In this document: positions 15,512-23,689 of the stretch, piece after piece
Numbering within the stretch: position 1 is the stretch's first letter
Layout: every line of letters starts with the position of its first letter
NCBI GenBank assembly: GCA_030148625.1
Contig: JASBTC010000453.1
Span: 1-44,633, forward strand
Direction of reading: 5' to 3'
DNA from: Sphingobium sp.
GTDB lineage: Bacteria > Pseudomonadota > Alphaproteobacteria > Sphingomonadales > Sphingomonadaceae
Length of the DNA: 44,633 nt
The notes under the pieces: generated by a model
What the model was told of the DNA's origin: nothing
Database searches by the model: none
The model's input: only the letters and a program-made list of their open reading frames with translations
Position numbers and translations under genes: made by a program

Positions 15512-16342
15512 TTACCAACGCTCGTCCGGCACTTCGCGCGTATAATATTTGCTGCAGAATCCAGCGCCCTGATATCGCTCCGCAATGGGGTCGCGGCTGG
15601 TGAGGCCTTCGATGGCGGGCGCATAGGGATCGGCGCTGTCCTGGGGTTGCCAGCCAATCAGCGCGCGCGAATCCGCTTGCCACCAGGTCATGCGCCGATT
15701 GTTCGACACGCCCCATATCGGAATGCAGCCGACCGCCTCCGTCAGCACGCTGCGCTCGACAAGACGGACGAGATCGGGATGCGACAGCCAGGTCGTGAGC
15801 ATCCGGTCTTCAGTCGGTTGTGGACGGCTGACGCCGATGCGAACCAGCACGCTTTCGACGGCGTGTTTGTCCCAATAGAGGCGCGCCATCAGCTCACCAT
15901 AGGTCTTGGACAGCGCATAATAGCCATCGGGCCGCATCGGACTGTCCGCCGTCACCGCCACGCCGCGTTCGTAGAAGCCGGCGACATGGTGCGACGATGC
16001 GAAGATCACGCGCGCTCCAACCTGCCGCGCCGCTTCATAGATATGATAAACACCCCGGATATTGGGGCCGATCACGGTTTCGAAAGGCTCCTCCATCGAG
16101 ACCCCGCCGAAATGGAGGATCGCCCCGCATCCCTCGGCCAGATGGCGGATGGCAGCCTCGTCTTCCAGATCGGCGAGCGTGAATTCCGCCCCATCGGGCA
16201 CCGCGTCGAGGGGGGACACCCGGTCGGTGAGGCGCAACTGCCAGCCCTTGGCCGACAGGGCCTGGGCAAGCACGGTTCCCAGGGCACCCGATGCGCCGGT
16301 CAGCAGCACCGGCTTCGAGGGGATATCGGATAATGTCGTCAT
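15512..16342 (-). CDS. udh: Uronate dehydrogenase (NAD-dependent epimerase/dehydratase fold)
   Basis: The 276-residue extended SDR has the N-terminal NAD-binding motif LLTGASGALG (residues about 13-22). Catalytic Ser is in FASSHHVAGFY, and the YxxxK pair is in GYYALSKTYGE. The surrounding blocks ILHFGGVSMEEPFETVIGPN, RPDGYYALSKTYGELMARLY, VLVRIGVSRPQPTEDRML and IPIWGVSNN match uronate dehydrogenases (Agrobacterium/Pseudomonas Udh). Those enzymes oxidise galacturonate or glucuronate to the aldarolactone with NAD+. Length is near the usual 265-275. Its ATG overlaps the stop of the lactonase gene, whose enzyme would hydrolyse the product. It is the last gene of the operon. Specificity for a uronate rather than another sugar is inferred. 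Confidence 0.82.
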   Translation of the reverse strand: MTTLSDIPSKPVLLTGASGALGTVLAQALSAKGWQLRLTDRVSPLDAVPDGAEFTLADLEDEAAIRHLAEGCGAILHFGGVSMEEPFETVIGPNIRGVYHIYEAARQVGARVIFASSHHVAGFYERGVAVTADSPMRPDGYYALSKTYGELMARLYWDKHAVESVLVRIGVSRPQPTEDRMLTTWLSHPDLVRLVERSVLTEAVGCIPIWGVSNNRRMTWWQADSRALIGWQPQDSADPYAPAIEGLTSRDPIAERYQGAGFCSKYYTREVPDERW

Positions 16343-17457
16343 CCAGCTTTGTCCTGACTTGTGGCGAAGGCATCGCCAGCGTCACAAAAGGCGATCGCGC
16401 TCGGGCTCTCGCACTGCGCGACGACGGTCTCGAATGAGAGCCGGCCATTGTCCGGAGCGCACCCGAACGCGGAGATCCGTCCCTCCCCTTCGGATGCGAC
16501 AAGCAGATTGCCGTTATCGGGATCGAGCATCATGAATCGCGGGCATGCGCCGTTCGCCGACGTCCACTCCACGGGCAGGATCCGCATCGCCTGCGGATCG
16601 AAAGCGAAATGGGCGATGCTGTCATGCCCCCGGTTGGAGACGTAGAGATTGCGTCCATCGGGCGAGATGACGATCGCCGACGCGGTATTGACCGCGAACA
16701 TGTCGGGCGGCAGCGTCGATGCCAGGCCCAGCGGCCGGATGCCGCCCGAAGCCGCATCCCAGCCGCACAGCGCGACCGAGGACTCGATCTCGTTGACGAC
16801 GAACAGAACGGGAAGCGTCGGGTGGAAAACGAGATGCCGGGGCCCGGCGCCGGGCCGCATCACGGCATGGCCATGATCGCGCAATCGCAGCCGACCGCTT
16901 ATCTCGTCGAATTCGAGGACGAACACGCGATCGAGGCCCTTGGCGGGTACGAGCAGATAGCGCCCCGACGGATCGAATATCACCTGATGGGGCTGTGCGC
17001 TGAACTGCTCCGATCGTGGCCCCAATTCGCCCGGCAGTTCGAGGCATTGTGCGACCGCCCCCAGCGCCCCGTCCTCATCGACCGGCAACAGGCTGAGCGA
17101 TCCGCTGTCATGGTTCGCGACGATCAGGAAACGCCCGCTCGGATCGAGCACATGATGCACGCCGTTCAGGCCGTCGGTCTGCGCATGGTTGATCAGCCTG
17201 AGCCTGCCGGCGACGGGGTCGATCGCGAAAGCGGAGGCATGGCGCCCGTCGCCATAGATGCAGAACAGAAGGTTTCGCCGCGCATCGACGGTCAGGAACG
17301 ACGGATTGTCGAACGCCACCAGCCCGGGGAGCGCGCTCCATGTCGTGGCATCAGTATCATAGGCGTAGATGCCCGTCCCGCGCGCGCCGCGATGTTGCGT
17401 GGTGAAACATCCCACAAATGCGGCGCGGCGCGGATTCGATCGGGCCGGTTCGTCCAC
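16339..17457 (-). CDS. Lactonase, 7-bladed beta-propeller (Pgl/YbhE-like)
   Basis: This is a lactonase-family (PF10282-type) protein. The GTG at 17457, directly after the upstream stop, gives 372 residues and begins just before the conserved first strand AAFVGCFTTQHRGARGTGIY. An ATG at 17544 would overlap the upstream gene by 86 bases and add a non-homologous leader. Repeats of the blade pattern are visible (NPSFLTVDARRNLLFCIYGD, HHVLDPSGRFLIVANHDSGS, HQVIFDPSGRYLLVPAKGLD, VISPDGRNLYVSNRGHDSIA). Relatives hydrolyse 6-phosphogluconolactone, aldonolactones or muconolactone-type rings. Next to uronate dehydrogenase it most likely opens an aldarolactone. Confidence 0.8.
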   Translation of the reverse strand: MDEPARSNPRRAAFVGCFTTQHRGARGTGIYAYDTDATTWSALPGLVAFDNPSFLTVDARRNLLFCIYGDGRHASAFAIDPVAGRLRLINHAQTDGLNGVHHVLDPSGRFLIVANHDSGSLSLLPVDEDGALGAVAQCLELPGELGPRSEQFSAQPHQVIFDPSGRYLLVPAKGLDRVFVLEFDEISGRLRLRDHGHAVMRPGAGPRHLVFHPTLPVLFVVNEIESSVALCGWDAASGGIRPLGLASTLPPDMFAVNTASAIVISPDGRNLYVSNRGHDSIAHFAFDPQAMRILPVEWTSANGACPRFMMLDPDNGNLLVASEGEGRISAFGCAPDNGRLSFETVVAQCESPSAIAFCDAGDAFATSQDKAG

Positions 17458-17458
17458 C

Positions 17459-18184
17459 TCAGGCCCGGGCTGCCAGATAGTCCTTGAAGCGGCGCTTATT
17501 CTCTTCATTGGGAGGATAAAGACCGGGAAGGCTGGCGCCGCCACGGACTTCGTTCAGGATCCACTCCTCGAGCTTTTCCTGCTCGATCGCGAGATCGGCG
17601 ATCTCCGCCGCGATGGCCTGGGGCACGACCACGGCACCATCGCTGTCGGCCACGATCAGATCGTCGGGGAATATGGCGACGCCGCCGCAACCGATCGGCT
17701 CCTGCCAATTGACGAATGTCAGCCCGGCGACCGAAGGCGGCGATGCCACACCGCTGCACCAGACCGGCAGCTCGGTTTCGAGCACGCCGGCGACATCGCG
17801 CATCACCCCGTCGGTCACCAGCGCCGTCACGTCACGCAGCTTGATCCGCTCACAGAGAATGTCGCCGAAGATACCGGCATCCTGCACCCCCATCGCGTCG
17901 ACGACGACGATGCAGCCCGGTGGCATCGCCTCGATCGCGGCGCGGGTCGAAATCGGCGATGCCCAGGATTCGGGCGTGGCGAGATCCTCACGTGCCGGCA
18001 CGAATCTGAGCGTGAACGCCGCCCCCACCAGCCGGCCCTGGCCGGCCTGCAGCGGCATCGCGCCGCGCAACCAGACGTTCCTCAGGCCCTTCTTGAGAAG
18101 AACCGTGGTCAGGGTCGCGGTGGAAATGGCCGAGAGCTTCTCGATCACGGCCGTCATGTCTGTCTTGCTCATAAGCTGTTCCAT
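17459..18184 (-). CDS. RraA-family aldolase/decarboxylase-like protein
   Basis: The 241-residue protein belongs to the RraA/HMG aldolase (dimethylmenaquinone methyltransferase-like) fold. The active-site loop pattern is present: GIFGDILCERIKLRDVTALV then TDGVMRDV (G-D-x20-R-D type, binding a divalent metal and the oxo-acid). IFPDDLIVADSDGAVVVP is the other family hallmark. Class II pyruvate aldolases of this fold cleave 4-hydroxy-4-methyl-2-oxoglutarate or 4-carboxy-4-hydroxy-2-oxoadipate. Members in sugar-acid operons are often mislabelled as ribonuclease regulators. It lies between the SDR and lactonase genes with gaps of 10 and 1 bases, which supports a catabolic role here. A second ATG at 18172 may be the real start. 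Confidence 0.8.
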   Translation of the reverse strand: MEQLMSKTDMTAVIEKLSAISTATLTTVLLKKGLRNVWLRGAMPLQAGQGRLVGAAFTLRFVPAREDLATPESWASPISTRAAIEAMPPGCIVVVDAMGVQDAGIFGDILCERIKLRDVTALVTDGVMRDVAGVLETELPVWCSGVASPPSVAGLTFVNWQEPIGCGGVAIFPDDLIVADSDGAVVVPQAIAAEIADLAIEQEKLEEWILNEVRGGASLPGLYPPNEENKRRFKDYLAARA

Positions 18185-18194
18185 CTACTGATCG

Positions 18195-18980
18195 TCAAAC
18201 CGTGGGGATCAGGCCCCCATCGACGCGGAGCGTGGTGCCGGTGACATAAGCGGCACGTTCGCTGGCCAGAAAGGCGACGCCGTTTCCGAACTCTTCCGGG
18301 CGGCCGTAGCGGCCCAGCGGGATCGACGCCTCGCTTTCCGCCGAAACCTCGCCGACGGAGCGGCCTTCCCGATTGGCCTTGGCTTCATCCAGCTGCGTGA
18401 TCCGGGCCGTGGCGATCCGGCCGGGCACGATGATGTTCGCGGTGACGCCATCGGCACCCACTTCGCGCGCAAGCGTCTTGGACCAGCCGAGCAGCGACAT
18501 GCGCAAGGTGTTGGACATGCCGAGATTGGGGATGGGCGCGATGACGCCCGACGAGGTGCTGGTGATGATGCGCCCCCATTTGCGCTGGCGCATGCCCGGC
18601 AGGACGCGATCGGTGATCGCGATGACCGACAGGATCATCGCCTGGAATTGCCGCGCCCATGTGGCGGGATCCTGATGCGAGACCGGCGTCGGCGGCGGTC
18701 CGCCGGTGATGTTGACCAGGATATCGACAGGGCCGAGCCGGCTTTCGATCGCCGCCACATTGCCGTCGATGACCGAGAGATCCGCCAGATCCCATTGCAG
18801 GCCGAGGCACGCGCCACCGATAGCCGCGATTTCGGCTTGCGTCGCCGCGGCGGCATCGGCGTTGATATCGGCGACCGCCACTTTGGCGCCTTCCTGCGCC
18901 AATATTATCGCGGTGGCGCGCCCCAGGCCGCCCCCGCCGCCAAGCACGAGCGCCGTCTTGCCGCTGAGACCGAGATCCAT
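18195..18980 (-). CDS. SDR-family oxidoreductase with non-canonical catalytic residues
   Basis: The 261-residue classical SDR fold has a cofactor motif LVLGGGGGLGRATA (residues about 11-24), an N-[IV]-T-G variant of NNAG (LVNITGGPP) and the usual C-terminal RYGRPEEFGNGVAFLASERA and VTGTTLRVDGGL. The catalytic Ser is probably in STSSGV. Where YxxxK is expected the sequence is SNTLRMSLLGWSKTLAREV, so Tyr and Lys appear replaced by Ser and Arg. An SDR subgroup with this SN-LR variant exists in sugar-acid and fatty-acid-like clusters. It may act by a different mechanism or be non-oxidoreductive. GGAAAGGA precedes the ATG. It is followed by the RraA-like gene after 10 bases. Confidence 0.85.
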   Translation of the reverse strand: MDLGLSGKTALVLGGGGGLGRATAIILAQEGAKVAVADINADAAAATQAEIAAIGGACLGLQWDLADLSVIDGNVAAIESRLGPVDILVNITGGPPPTPVSHQDPATWARQFQAMILSVIAITDRVLPGMRQRKWGRIITSTSSGVIAPIPNLGMSNTLRMSLLGWSKTLAREVGADGVTANIIVPGRIATARITQLDEAKANREGRSVGEVSAESEASIPLGRYGRPEEFGNGVAFLASERAAYVTGTTLRVDGGLIPTV

Positions 18981-19013
18981 ATTAAATCCTTTCCGGTGTC
19001 ACGTCGCGTGAGG

Positions 19014-20132
19014 TCATTGCCAGCCGTCGCTGTCGAAGCGCGCGATGCTCTTCTCGTCGAACCGGTAACCCAGGCCCGGCCCCTCGGGCAGCGCCAGGCC
19101 GCCATCGCGGATCTCGAGCTGGTGATCGATCAGCTCGCGGAAATTGAGCACCTTCGCGTCGGGGAAGAATTCGACGAACTGGCCATTGGGCGAGGATGCG
19201 ACCAGATGGATATGCAGATCGTGGAACCAGTGCGGGCACATGGTGACGCCATGGGCATCCGCCAGCGCCGCGATCTTGCGGAATTCGGAAATGCCGCCGC
19301 ACACCGCCGCATCGGTCTGCAGGATCGCCGCGGCATTCTTTTCCAGCAATTCCTTGAAGCGCCAGCGGCCGGCCTCGATCTCACCGGTCGCGACCGGAAC
19401 ATGGGTGGACGCGGCAAGCCTTGCATGATTGTCGATCTGGTCGGGGCCGAAAGGCTCCTCGATCCAGTAAGGATCATAGGGTTCGTAGCGTTCGAGGAAG
19501 CGCAGCGCGGTGGGCACGTCCGCCCAGGCATTGTTCGCATCGAGCATGAGCAGCACATCGGGTCCGATCGCATCACGCGCGGCGGCGATACGCGCCTCCT
19601 CCGACCGGAGATCGCCGCGGCCGACCTTCATCTTGACCGCGTTCAGGCCGAGCGCGACATAGCTCGCCATTTCCTCGCCCAGCATTTCCGGCGATTTTCC
19701 GTCGAGATAATAGCCGCCACTGGCATAGGCCGGAACGACGCCCTCGAACGCGGCGCCGAGATAGCGATAAAGGGGCAGATTGGCGGCGCGGGCATTGCAA
19801 TCCCACAGCGCGATATCGACGATGCTGAGCGCGCGCATCACCGATCCCGCGCGACCGTGCAGCAGCACTTCCTGATACATCTGCTTCCACAACAGCTCGG
19901 TTGCCGTCGTGTCCCGGCCGATCAGCATCGGCGCGAGCAGTTCGCGCACCGCGACCGCCACGACGGCGCCGCCCGCATGGCCGGCATAGCAATGGCCGAT
20001 GCCCTCCACCCCATCTTCCGTCCGGATCCGGACCAGGCAATAGTCGCGGCCATTGACCTGCCGCTGCGCGAATGCGGTCGGCTGGCCCAGCGGCATGCGA
20101 ACGGCGCGCGCTTCGACGGACGTGATTTTCAT
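19014..20132 (-). CDS. Enolase-superfamily enzyme (mandelate racemase/muconate-lactonizing type)
   Basis: From ATG 20132 (GGGGAAA upstream) the product is 372 residues, the standard length. The N-terminal capping domain (about 1-130) is followed by a TIM barrel with the expected active-site residues: KMK (Lys167/Lys169), metal ligands Asp198 (LMLDANNAW), Glu225 (WIEEPFGP) and Glu251 (ATGEIEAG), and a His-rich end at PHWFHDLHIHL (His301 as likely general base). The family abstracts a proton alpha to a carboxylate; in sugar-acid operons it is usually a dehydratase for aldonates or aldarates. This points to a sugar-acid dehydratase or racemase, with exact substrate unknown. Gaps to neighbours are 33 and 109 bases. 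Confidence 0.88.
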   Translation of the reverse strand: MKITSVEARAVRMPLGQPTAFAQRQVNGRDYCLVRIRTEDGVEGIGHCYAGHAGGAVVAVAVRELLAPMLIGRDTTATELLWKQMYQEVLLHGRAGSVMRALSIVDIALWDCNARAANLPLYRYLGAAFEGVVPAYASGGYYLDGKSPEMLGEEMASYVALGLNAVKMKVGRGDLRSEEARIAAARDAIGPDVLLMLDANNAWADVPTALRFLERYEPYDPYWIEEPFGPDQIDNHARLAASTHVPVATGEIEAGRWRFKELLEKNAAAILQTDAAVCGGISEFRKIAALADAHGVTMCPHWFHDLHIHLVASSPNGQFVEFFPDAKVLNFRELIDHQLEIRDGGLALPEGPGLGYRFDEKSIARFDSDGWQ

Positions 20133-20241
20133 GTCGATTTCCCCGGATTGCTGGCGCGAACCGTCGGAGCATCCGATGTGCTGCGACGGGCCGCGATATG
20201 GCTGTTCATCGGACGGGCGATTCCGCCCGCCCCCCGTTTCG

Positions 20242-21114
20242 TCAGGCCGCCTCGGCAACGCCGACCGGCTTGTCGCCCTTCGCCCATAGCCGGTACATCA
20301 GCCGCGAATATTTCTTGTCGTCATACAAGGTGCCGGTGTGCAGCGTGCAGCGATTGTCCCACACCAGCACGTCGCCGACGCGCCATTTGTGGCGATAGAC
20401 GAACCTGTCCTGCGTCGCGAATTTGACGATGTCCTCCAGCAGCTCCAGCCCTTGCGGATTGGGCATGCCGACGACTTCCTTGACCGTGCCCGTGCTGACC
20501 CACAAAGCGCGCCGCTGATTGCGGGGATGGACGCGAACCAGCGGGTGGATCACATCGGGATTGTCCGCGATCAGCTCCGGCGTGTGCGCCTTGCGGCCAA
20601 GCTCGCGCGTTTCCATGAAATGCAGATAGCTATGATGCAGCGACAGTGAATCGTAGAAGCGCCGACGATCGTCCGGCAGCTCGTCATAGGCGGCGCAGAG
20701 ATCGGCCAGCAGCGTATCGGAGCCTTCGGGCGGAACCTCGACCCCGTACAGCATCGTGCACATGACCGGATTTTCCCGGAAGGAATAATCGGTGTGCCAG
20801 CCGACCCCGTCATTGTGCGCACCGACCGGTTTCCCGTCCACCACCTTGTTCGACAAGAGATAGATCTGCGGATGCTCCGGCATCGTGAATTGCGTGATCG
20901 TATGCCCTTCGGGCTCGTTGAAGCGAGAGATGAAGCGGATCAGGTCATCCGGTTCGAGCTGCTGATCGCGCAACAGCACAGCACCCCGCAGGTTGAAAAC
21001 CTCCACCACCGAATCGAGAGTCTCATCCGAACTCCGGGCGAGATCCACATCAAGGATCTCCGCACCGAAGCCCGGCTTGAGCTCTGTGGTTTTCAATCCT
21101 GCAACTATCACCAT
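20242..21114 (-). CDS. TauD/TfdA-family Fe(II)/2-oxoglutarate dioxygenase
   Basis: The 290-residue protein has the facial triad of the family: His107-x-Asp109 (GVGWHTDYSF) and His259 (NRCTLHTG), with a 2-oxoglutarate-binding Arg in YSRLMYRLW (Arg271 or Arg275). The N-terminal block GAEILDVDLARS and LRGAVLLRDQQLEPDDLI are typical. Members hydroxylate substrates such as taurine, alkyl sulfates, phenoxyacetates or ethers so that a side group is lost. Here it sits between an MFS transporter and a mandelate racemase-like enzyme, so it may release a polyhydroxy acid from an ether, sulfonate or ester-like conjugate. That role is inference. Confidence 0.9.
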   Translation of the reverse strand: MVIVAGLKTTELKPGFGAEILDVDLARSSDETLDSVVEVFNLRGAVLLRDQQLEPDDLIRFISRFNEPEGHTITQFTMPEHPQIYLLSNKVVDGKPVGAHNDGVGWHTDYSFRENPVMCTMLYGVEVPPEGSDTLLADLCAAYDELPDDRRRFYDSLSLHHSYLHFMETRELGRKAHTPELIADNPDVIHPLVRVHPRNQRRALWVSTGTVKEVVGMPNPQGLELLEDIVKFATQDRFVYRHKWRVGDVLVWDNRCTLHTGTLYDDKKYSRLMYRLWAKGDKPVGVAEAA

Positions 21115-21222
21115 TCTTCTCCCGACGACTTCAACGACAGTTGACCCGATCTAATCCCCCGACGATTTCGCGTCTTGTCGAGGGGTGTCGGCGGAGTTGA
21201 CCATTTGTCCTTGGCGACAATT

Positions 21223-22518
21223 TCAGGCCGGATTGCGCAGAATTTCGGGCGGGCTCCCCGCCTCCGGAACGGCGGCATTGCCGGCCGAAGGCGCAAAGAC
21301 CGGCATGCGCATCAGCCAGACGGGCAGTGCCAGGACCAGCATGACGCCGCCCAGAATATAGAATACGGGCGTGAATGTTCCCCAGCGATCGGCGACAAGG
21401 CCGGCGACCAGCGGCCCCGCGGCCGAAAGCGTCGTCGCCAGCCAGACACCGGACAGGATGCGCGGTCCCACGGTTCGACCAAAATAGCGGATCAGCAGCA
21501 CCGGACCCGCGACATAGGCAAGCCCCCAGCCGGCACCAAAAGCGACCGCGGCGAGCAGTTGCACGGCGGGTGAAGCGGCGAACGCGAAGAATATATTGCC
21601 GATCATTTGCAGCAAGAGTCCGACGGCCGCGATCGCTTCGGGCCTGATCTTCTCGCACGCCCAGCCCGCCGCCGCCTTCACGAAGGTCGCGACCAGCCCC
21701 AATATGCCGAAGACGAATGCGGCGCTGGTGGGTGTCGCGCCGAGATCGACGAGGTGGCGGATCACCATGCTCGACAGCGTCAGCACGCATGCCATCGTTC
21801 CCGTCATGACTGCCGCAATCAACAGGAACTGACGGGTCATCATGGCTTGGCGCGGCGTCCATGATTGCGCATCCGGTGCCCCGGCCGCCTGATTTTTCCC
21901 GACATTCGCCGATGCATCGCTCGCCACGTCGCGAACCAGGAAGAGGCAGATCGCGCCGAGCACGCCGGCGACGAGCGCCATCACCGTCCAGTGACCGCGC
22001 CAACCCAGTTCGTGCACGATCCAGTCGACGATCGGCGGACCGAACGCCGCCCCCAGAGCACCGAACATGAAGTAGAAGCCGATGGCCCGCGACGAGTATT
22101 TTTCGAACCATCCGGCGATCAGATAGACGCCGGGCACCGTTCCGCTGAACGAAAAACCCGCTCCGATCATGGTCATCGCGATGTAGAAGGTGACCAGCGT
22201 ATCGCCGTTCGCGCAGAGCCAGAAGCCGGCGGCCAGCAATATGGCGCCGATGCACAGAGTGGCGCGGCTGCCGAACCTTCGGATCGTCAGCGCGGGCAAG
22301 GGGCTCATCAACCCGCACGCCAGGCCCAGAAAGACGAAGCTCGAGCCCGCCGCGGTCTGTGACCAGCTCAGCTCGGCAACCATCTTGAAAAGGACGACTC
22401 CCAAAGTCTGGAATGTCGCCAGGTTCAAGAAGAAGAACATCATGGAAACACAGAAAAATGCCAGCCAACCAAGCAGAGGCGGTTGCGACTTCACGCCGGA
22501 ATCAACCTGAGTCTTCAT
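21223..22518 (-). CDS. Major facilitator superfamily transporter
   Basis: The 431-residue protein has about 12 hydrophobic segments in two halves separated by a hydrophilic stretch near residues 200-225. The first helix begins at about 17 (WLAFFCVSMMFFFLNLATF). The loop after helix 2 has an MFS-like motif (LTIRRFGSRATL), and helix 4 carries GAGFSFSGTVPGVYLIAGWF followed by a KYSSRAIG motif. This resembles the oxalate/formate-antiporter-like and monocarboxylate porter (MCT/OFA) groups. The ATG at 22518 is preceded by GAGGA. It heads the operon of sugar-acid-type enzymes and probably imports the substrate or an acidic intermediate. Confidence 0.88.
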   Translation of the reverse strand: MKTQVDSGVKSQPPLLGWLAFFCVSMMFFFLNLATFQTLGVVLFKMVAELSWSQTAAGSSFVFLGLACGLMSPLPALTIRRFGSRATLCIGAILLAAGFWLCANGDTLVTFYIAMTMIGAGFSFSGTVPGVYLIAGWFEKYSSRAIGFYFMFGALGAAFGPPIVDWIVHELGWRGHWTVMALVAGVLGAICLFLVRDVASDASANVGKNQAAGAPDAQSWTPRQAMMTRQFLLIAAVMTGTMACVLTLSSMVIRHLVDLGATPTSAAFVFGILGLVATFVKAAAGWACEKIRPEAIAAVGLLLQMIGNIFFAFAASPAVQLLAAVAFGAGWGLAYVAGPVLLIRYFGRTVGPRILSGVWLATTLSAAGPLVAGLVADRWGTFTPVFYILGGVMLVLALPVWLMRMPVFAPSAGNAAVPEAGSPPEILRNPA

Positions 22519-22620
22519 AATATATCCTCTGCGATTTGTGCGTTTCTCAACAATATGGCCGATCAGCCCTCGTGATTTTCATGGCGTGCACCTGAGGCGC
22601 GCATTCATTCCTGGTACGAT

Positions 22621-23598
22621 TCAAAAGGGATCGCCGGGTTCGATGACATCATCGGCCTGGGCGCCGGCGGCGCGGCGATATTCGCGAGGCGACATGCCAT
22701 ATTGATTGCGAAATGCGCGGCTGAAATGCGCGGAATCGTTGAAGCCCCAACGAAAGCAGATTTCGGAGATCGACAGCCGCATCCGCATCGGGCTGCCGAG
22801 ATCGAGGCGGCACCGCTCAAGCCTGCGCACCCGGACATAATGGCCGAACGTATCGCCCGCCGATGCAAAGAGCTTTTGAATATAGCGCGGCGAGGCATGC
22901 GCCTTGTCGGCGAGCCGCCGCAACGAGAGATCGGCATCCGGGAGCAGGGTCTCGATCATCTGGCAGATGCGATGGAGATAGGGCGACATCGCGCCGGCCT
23001 CGCCATTGCCGTTCTCGCTGACCACCGCCAGGCTGGCCGCGAGCAGTTCGGTCAGCGCCAGTTCCACCGGCCGCAGATCGTCCGCCGACAAATCGGGCAA
23101 GGCGTCGGCGGTGGAGCGCAGGAAGCCGGAGAGAATGCCCGCAACACCCTGGCCCGCTTCCAACCGGCCGATCTGCAGACCGCGCACCGACACCAGACGA
23201 TGATCGAGCGCCACGCGCGGGGCACTGACGAAGAGGATCCGGCACGATGTGTGCAGTGCCAACGTGGCCGTTCGCCCCGTCGGCCCATAGGCGATATCGC
23301 CGATCGCCATGGACAGGCTGTCTTCGCCGTCCTGGATCGTGGCCTCTCCGCTGAGCAGAACCGCCAGCCAGATCGCTGCGGGAAGATCGGTGCGGCGCCC
23401 GCTGATCGTCTGGGCGTCCGCATCGATCAGTGCGAACTCGATCCCGAGCGGCGAGGTCAGACAGGTCACCGAGGCTTCGGGTGGGTCCCTGTCTTCAAGC
23501 TCCCCCACCGGCAAGCCGAGCCGGCTCATCGCATCTCGCCAGGCCGTGGCCCGTTCGGGCGGGGAATAGGAATCGGTGCTGAATCGCCAAGCCTCCAC
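22621..23598 (-). CDS. AraC-family transcriptional regulator (XylS/FeaR-like)
   Basis: The 325-residue protein has an N-terminal AraC-binding-like (cupin-related) domain, about 45-190, and a C-terminal AraC HTH at about 215-315: LSLRRLADKAHASPRYIQKL for the first helix-turn-helix and ISEICFRWGFNDSAHFSRAF followed by RNQYGMSPREYRR for the second. This is the FeaR/NahR-like type common in aromatic-degradation clusters. The start read here is GTG at 23598. It lies between the Rieske oxygenase gene and the MFS-headed operon, all on the same strand, so it may control either. Its effector is unknown. Confidence 0.88.
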   Translation of the reverse strand: MEAWRFSTDSYSPPERATAWRDAMSRLGLPVGELEDRDPPEASVTCLTSPLGIEFALIDADAQTISGRRTDLPAAIWLAVLLSGEATIQDGEDSLSMAIGDIAYGPTGRTATLALHTSCRILFVSAPRVALDHRLVSVRGLQIGRLEAGQGVAGILSGFLRSTADALPDLSADDLRPVELALTELLAASLAVVSENGNGEAGAMSPYLHRICQMIETLLPDADLSLRRLADKAHASPRYIQKLFASAGDTFGHYVRVRRLERCRLDLGSPMRMRLSISEICFRWGFNDSAHFSRAFRNQYGMSPREYRRAAGAQADDVIEPGDPF

Positions 23599-23689
23599 TG
23601 ATTTTCAAACCTCTCCTGCTTCGTCGGCTGTTTGCCTCACGATATATTTCGGCGCGCTCGCGATCGACAAGCCGCCAAGGACCCGATGA

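Noticed and set aside
18648..20426. A 592-codon plus-strand open frame
   Set aside because: Antisense to the SDR, enolase-superfamily and TauD genes, with no recognisable motifs.
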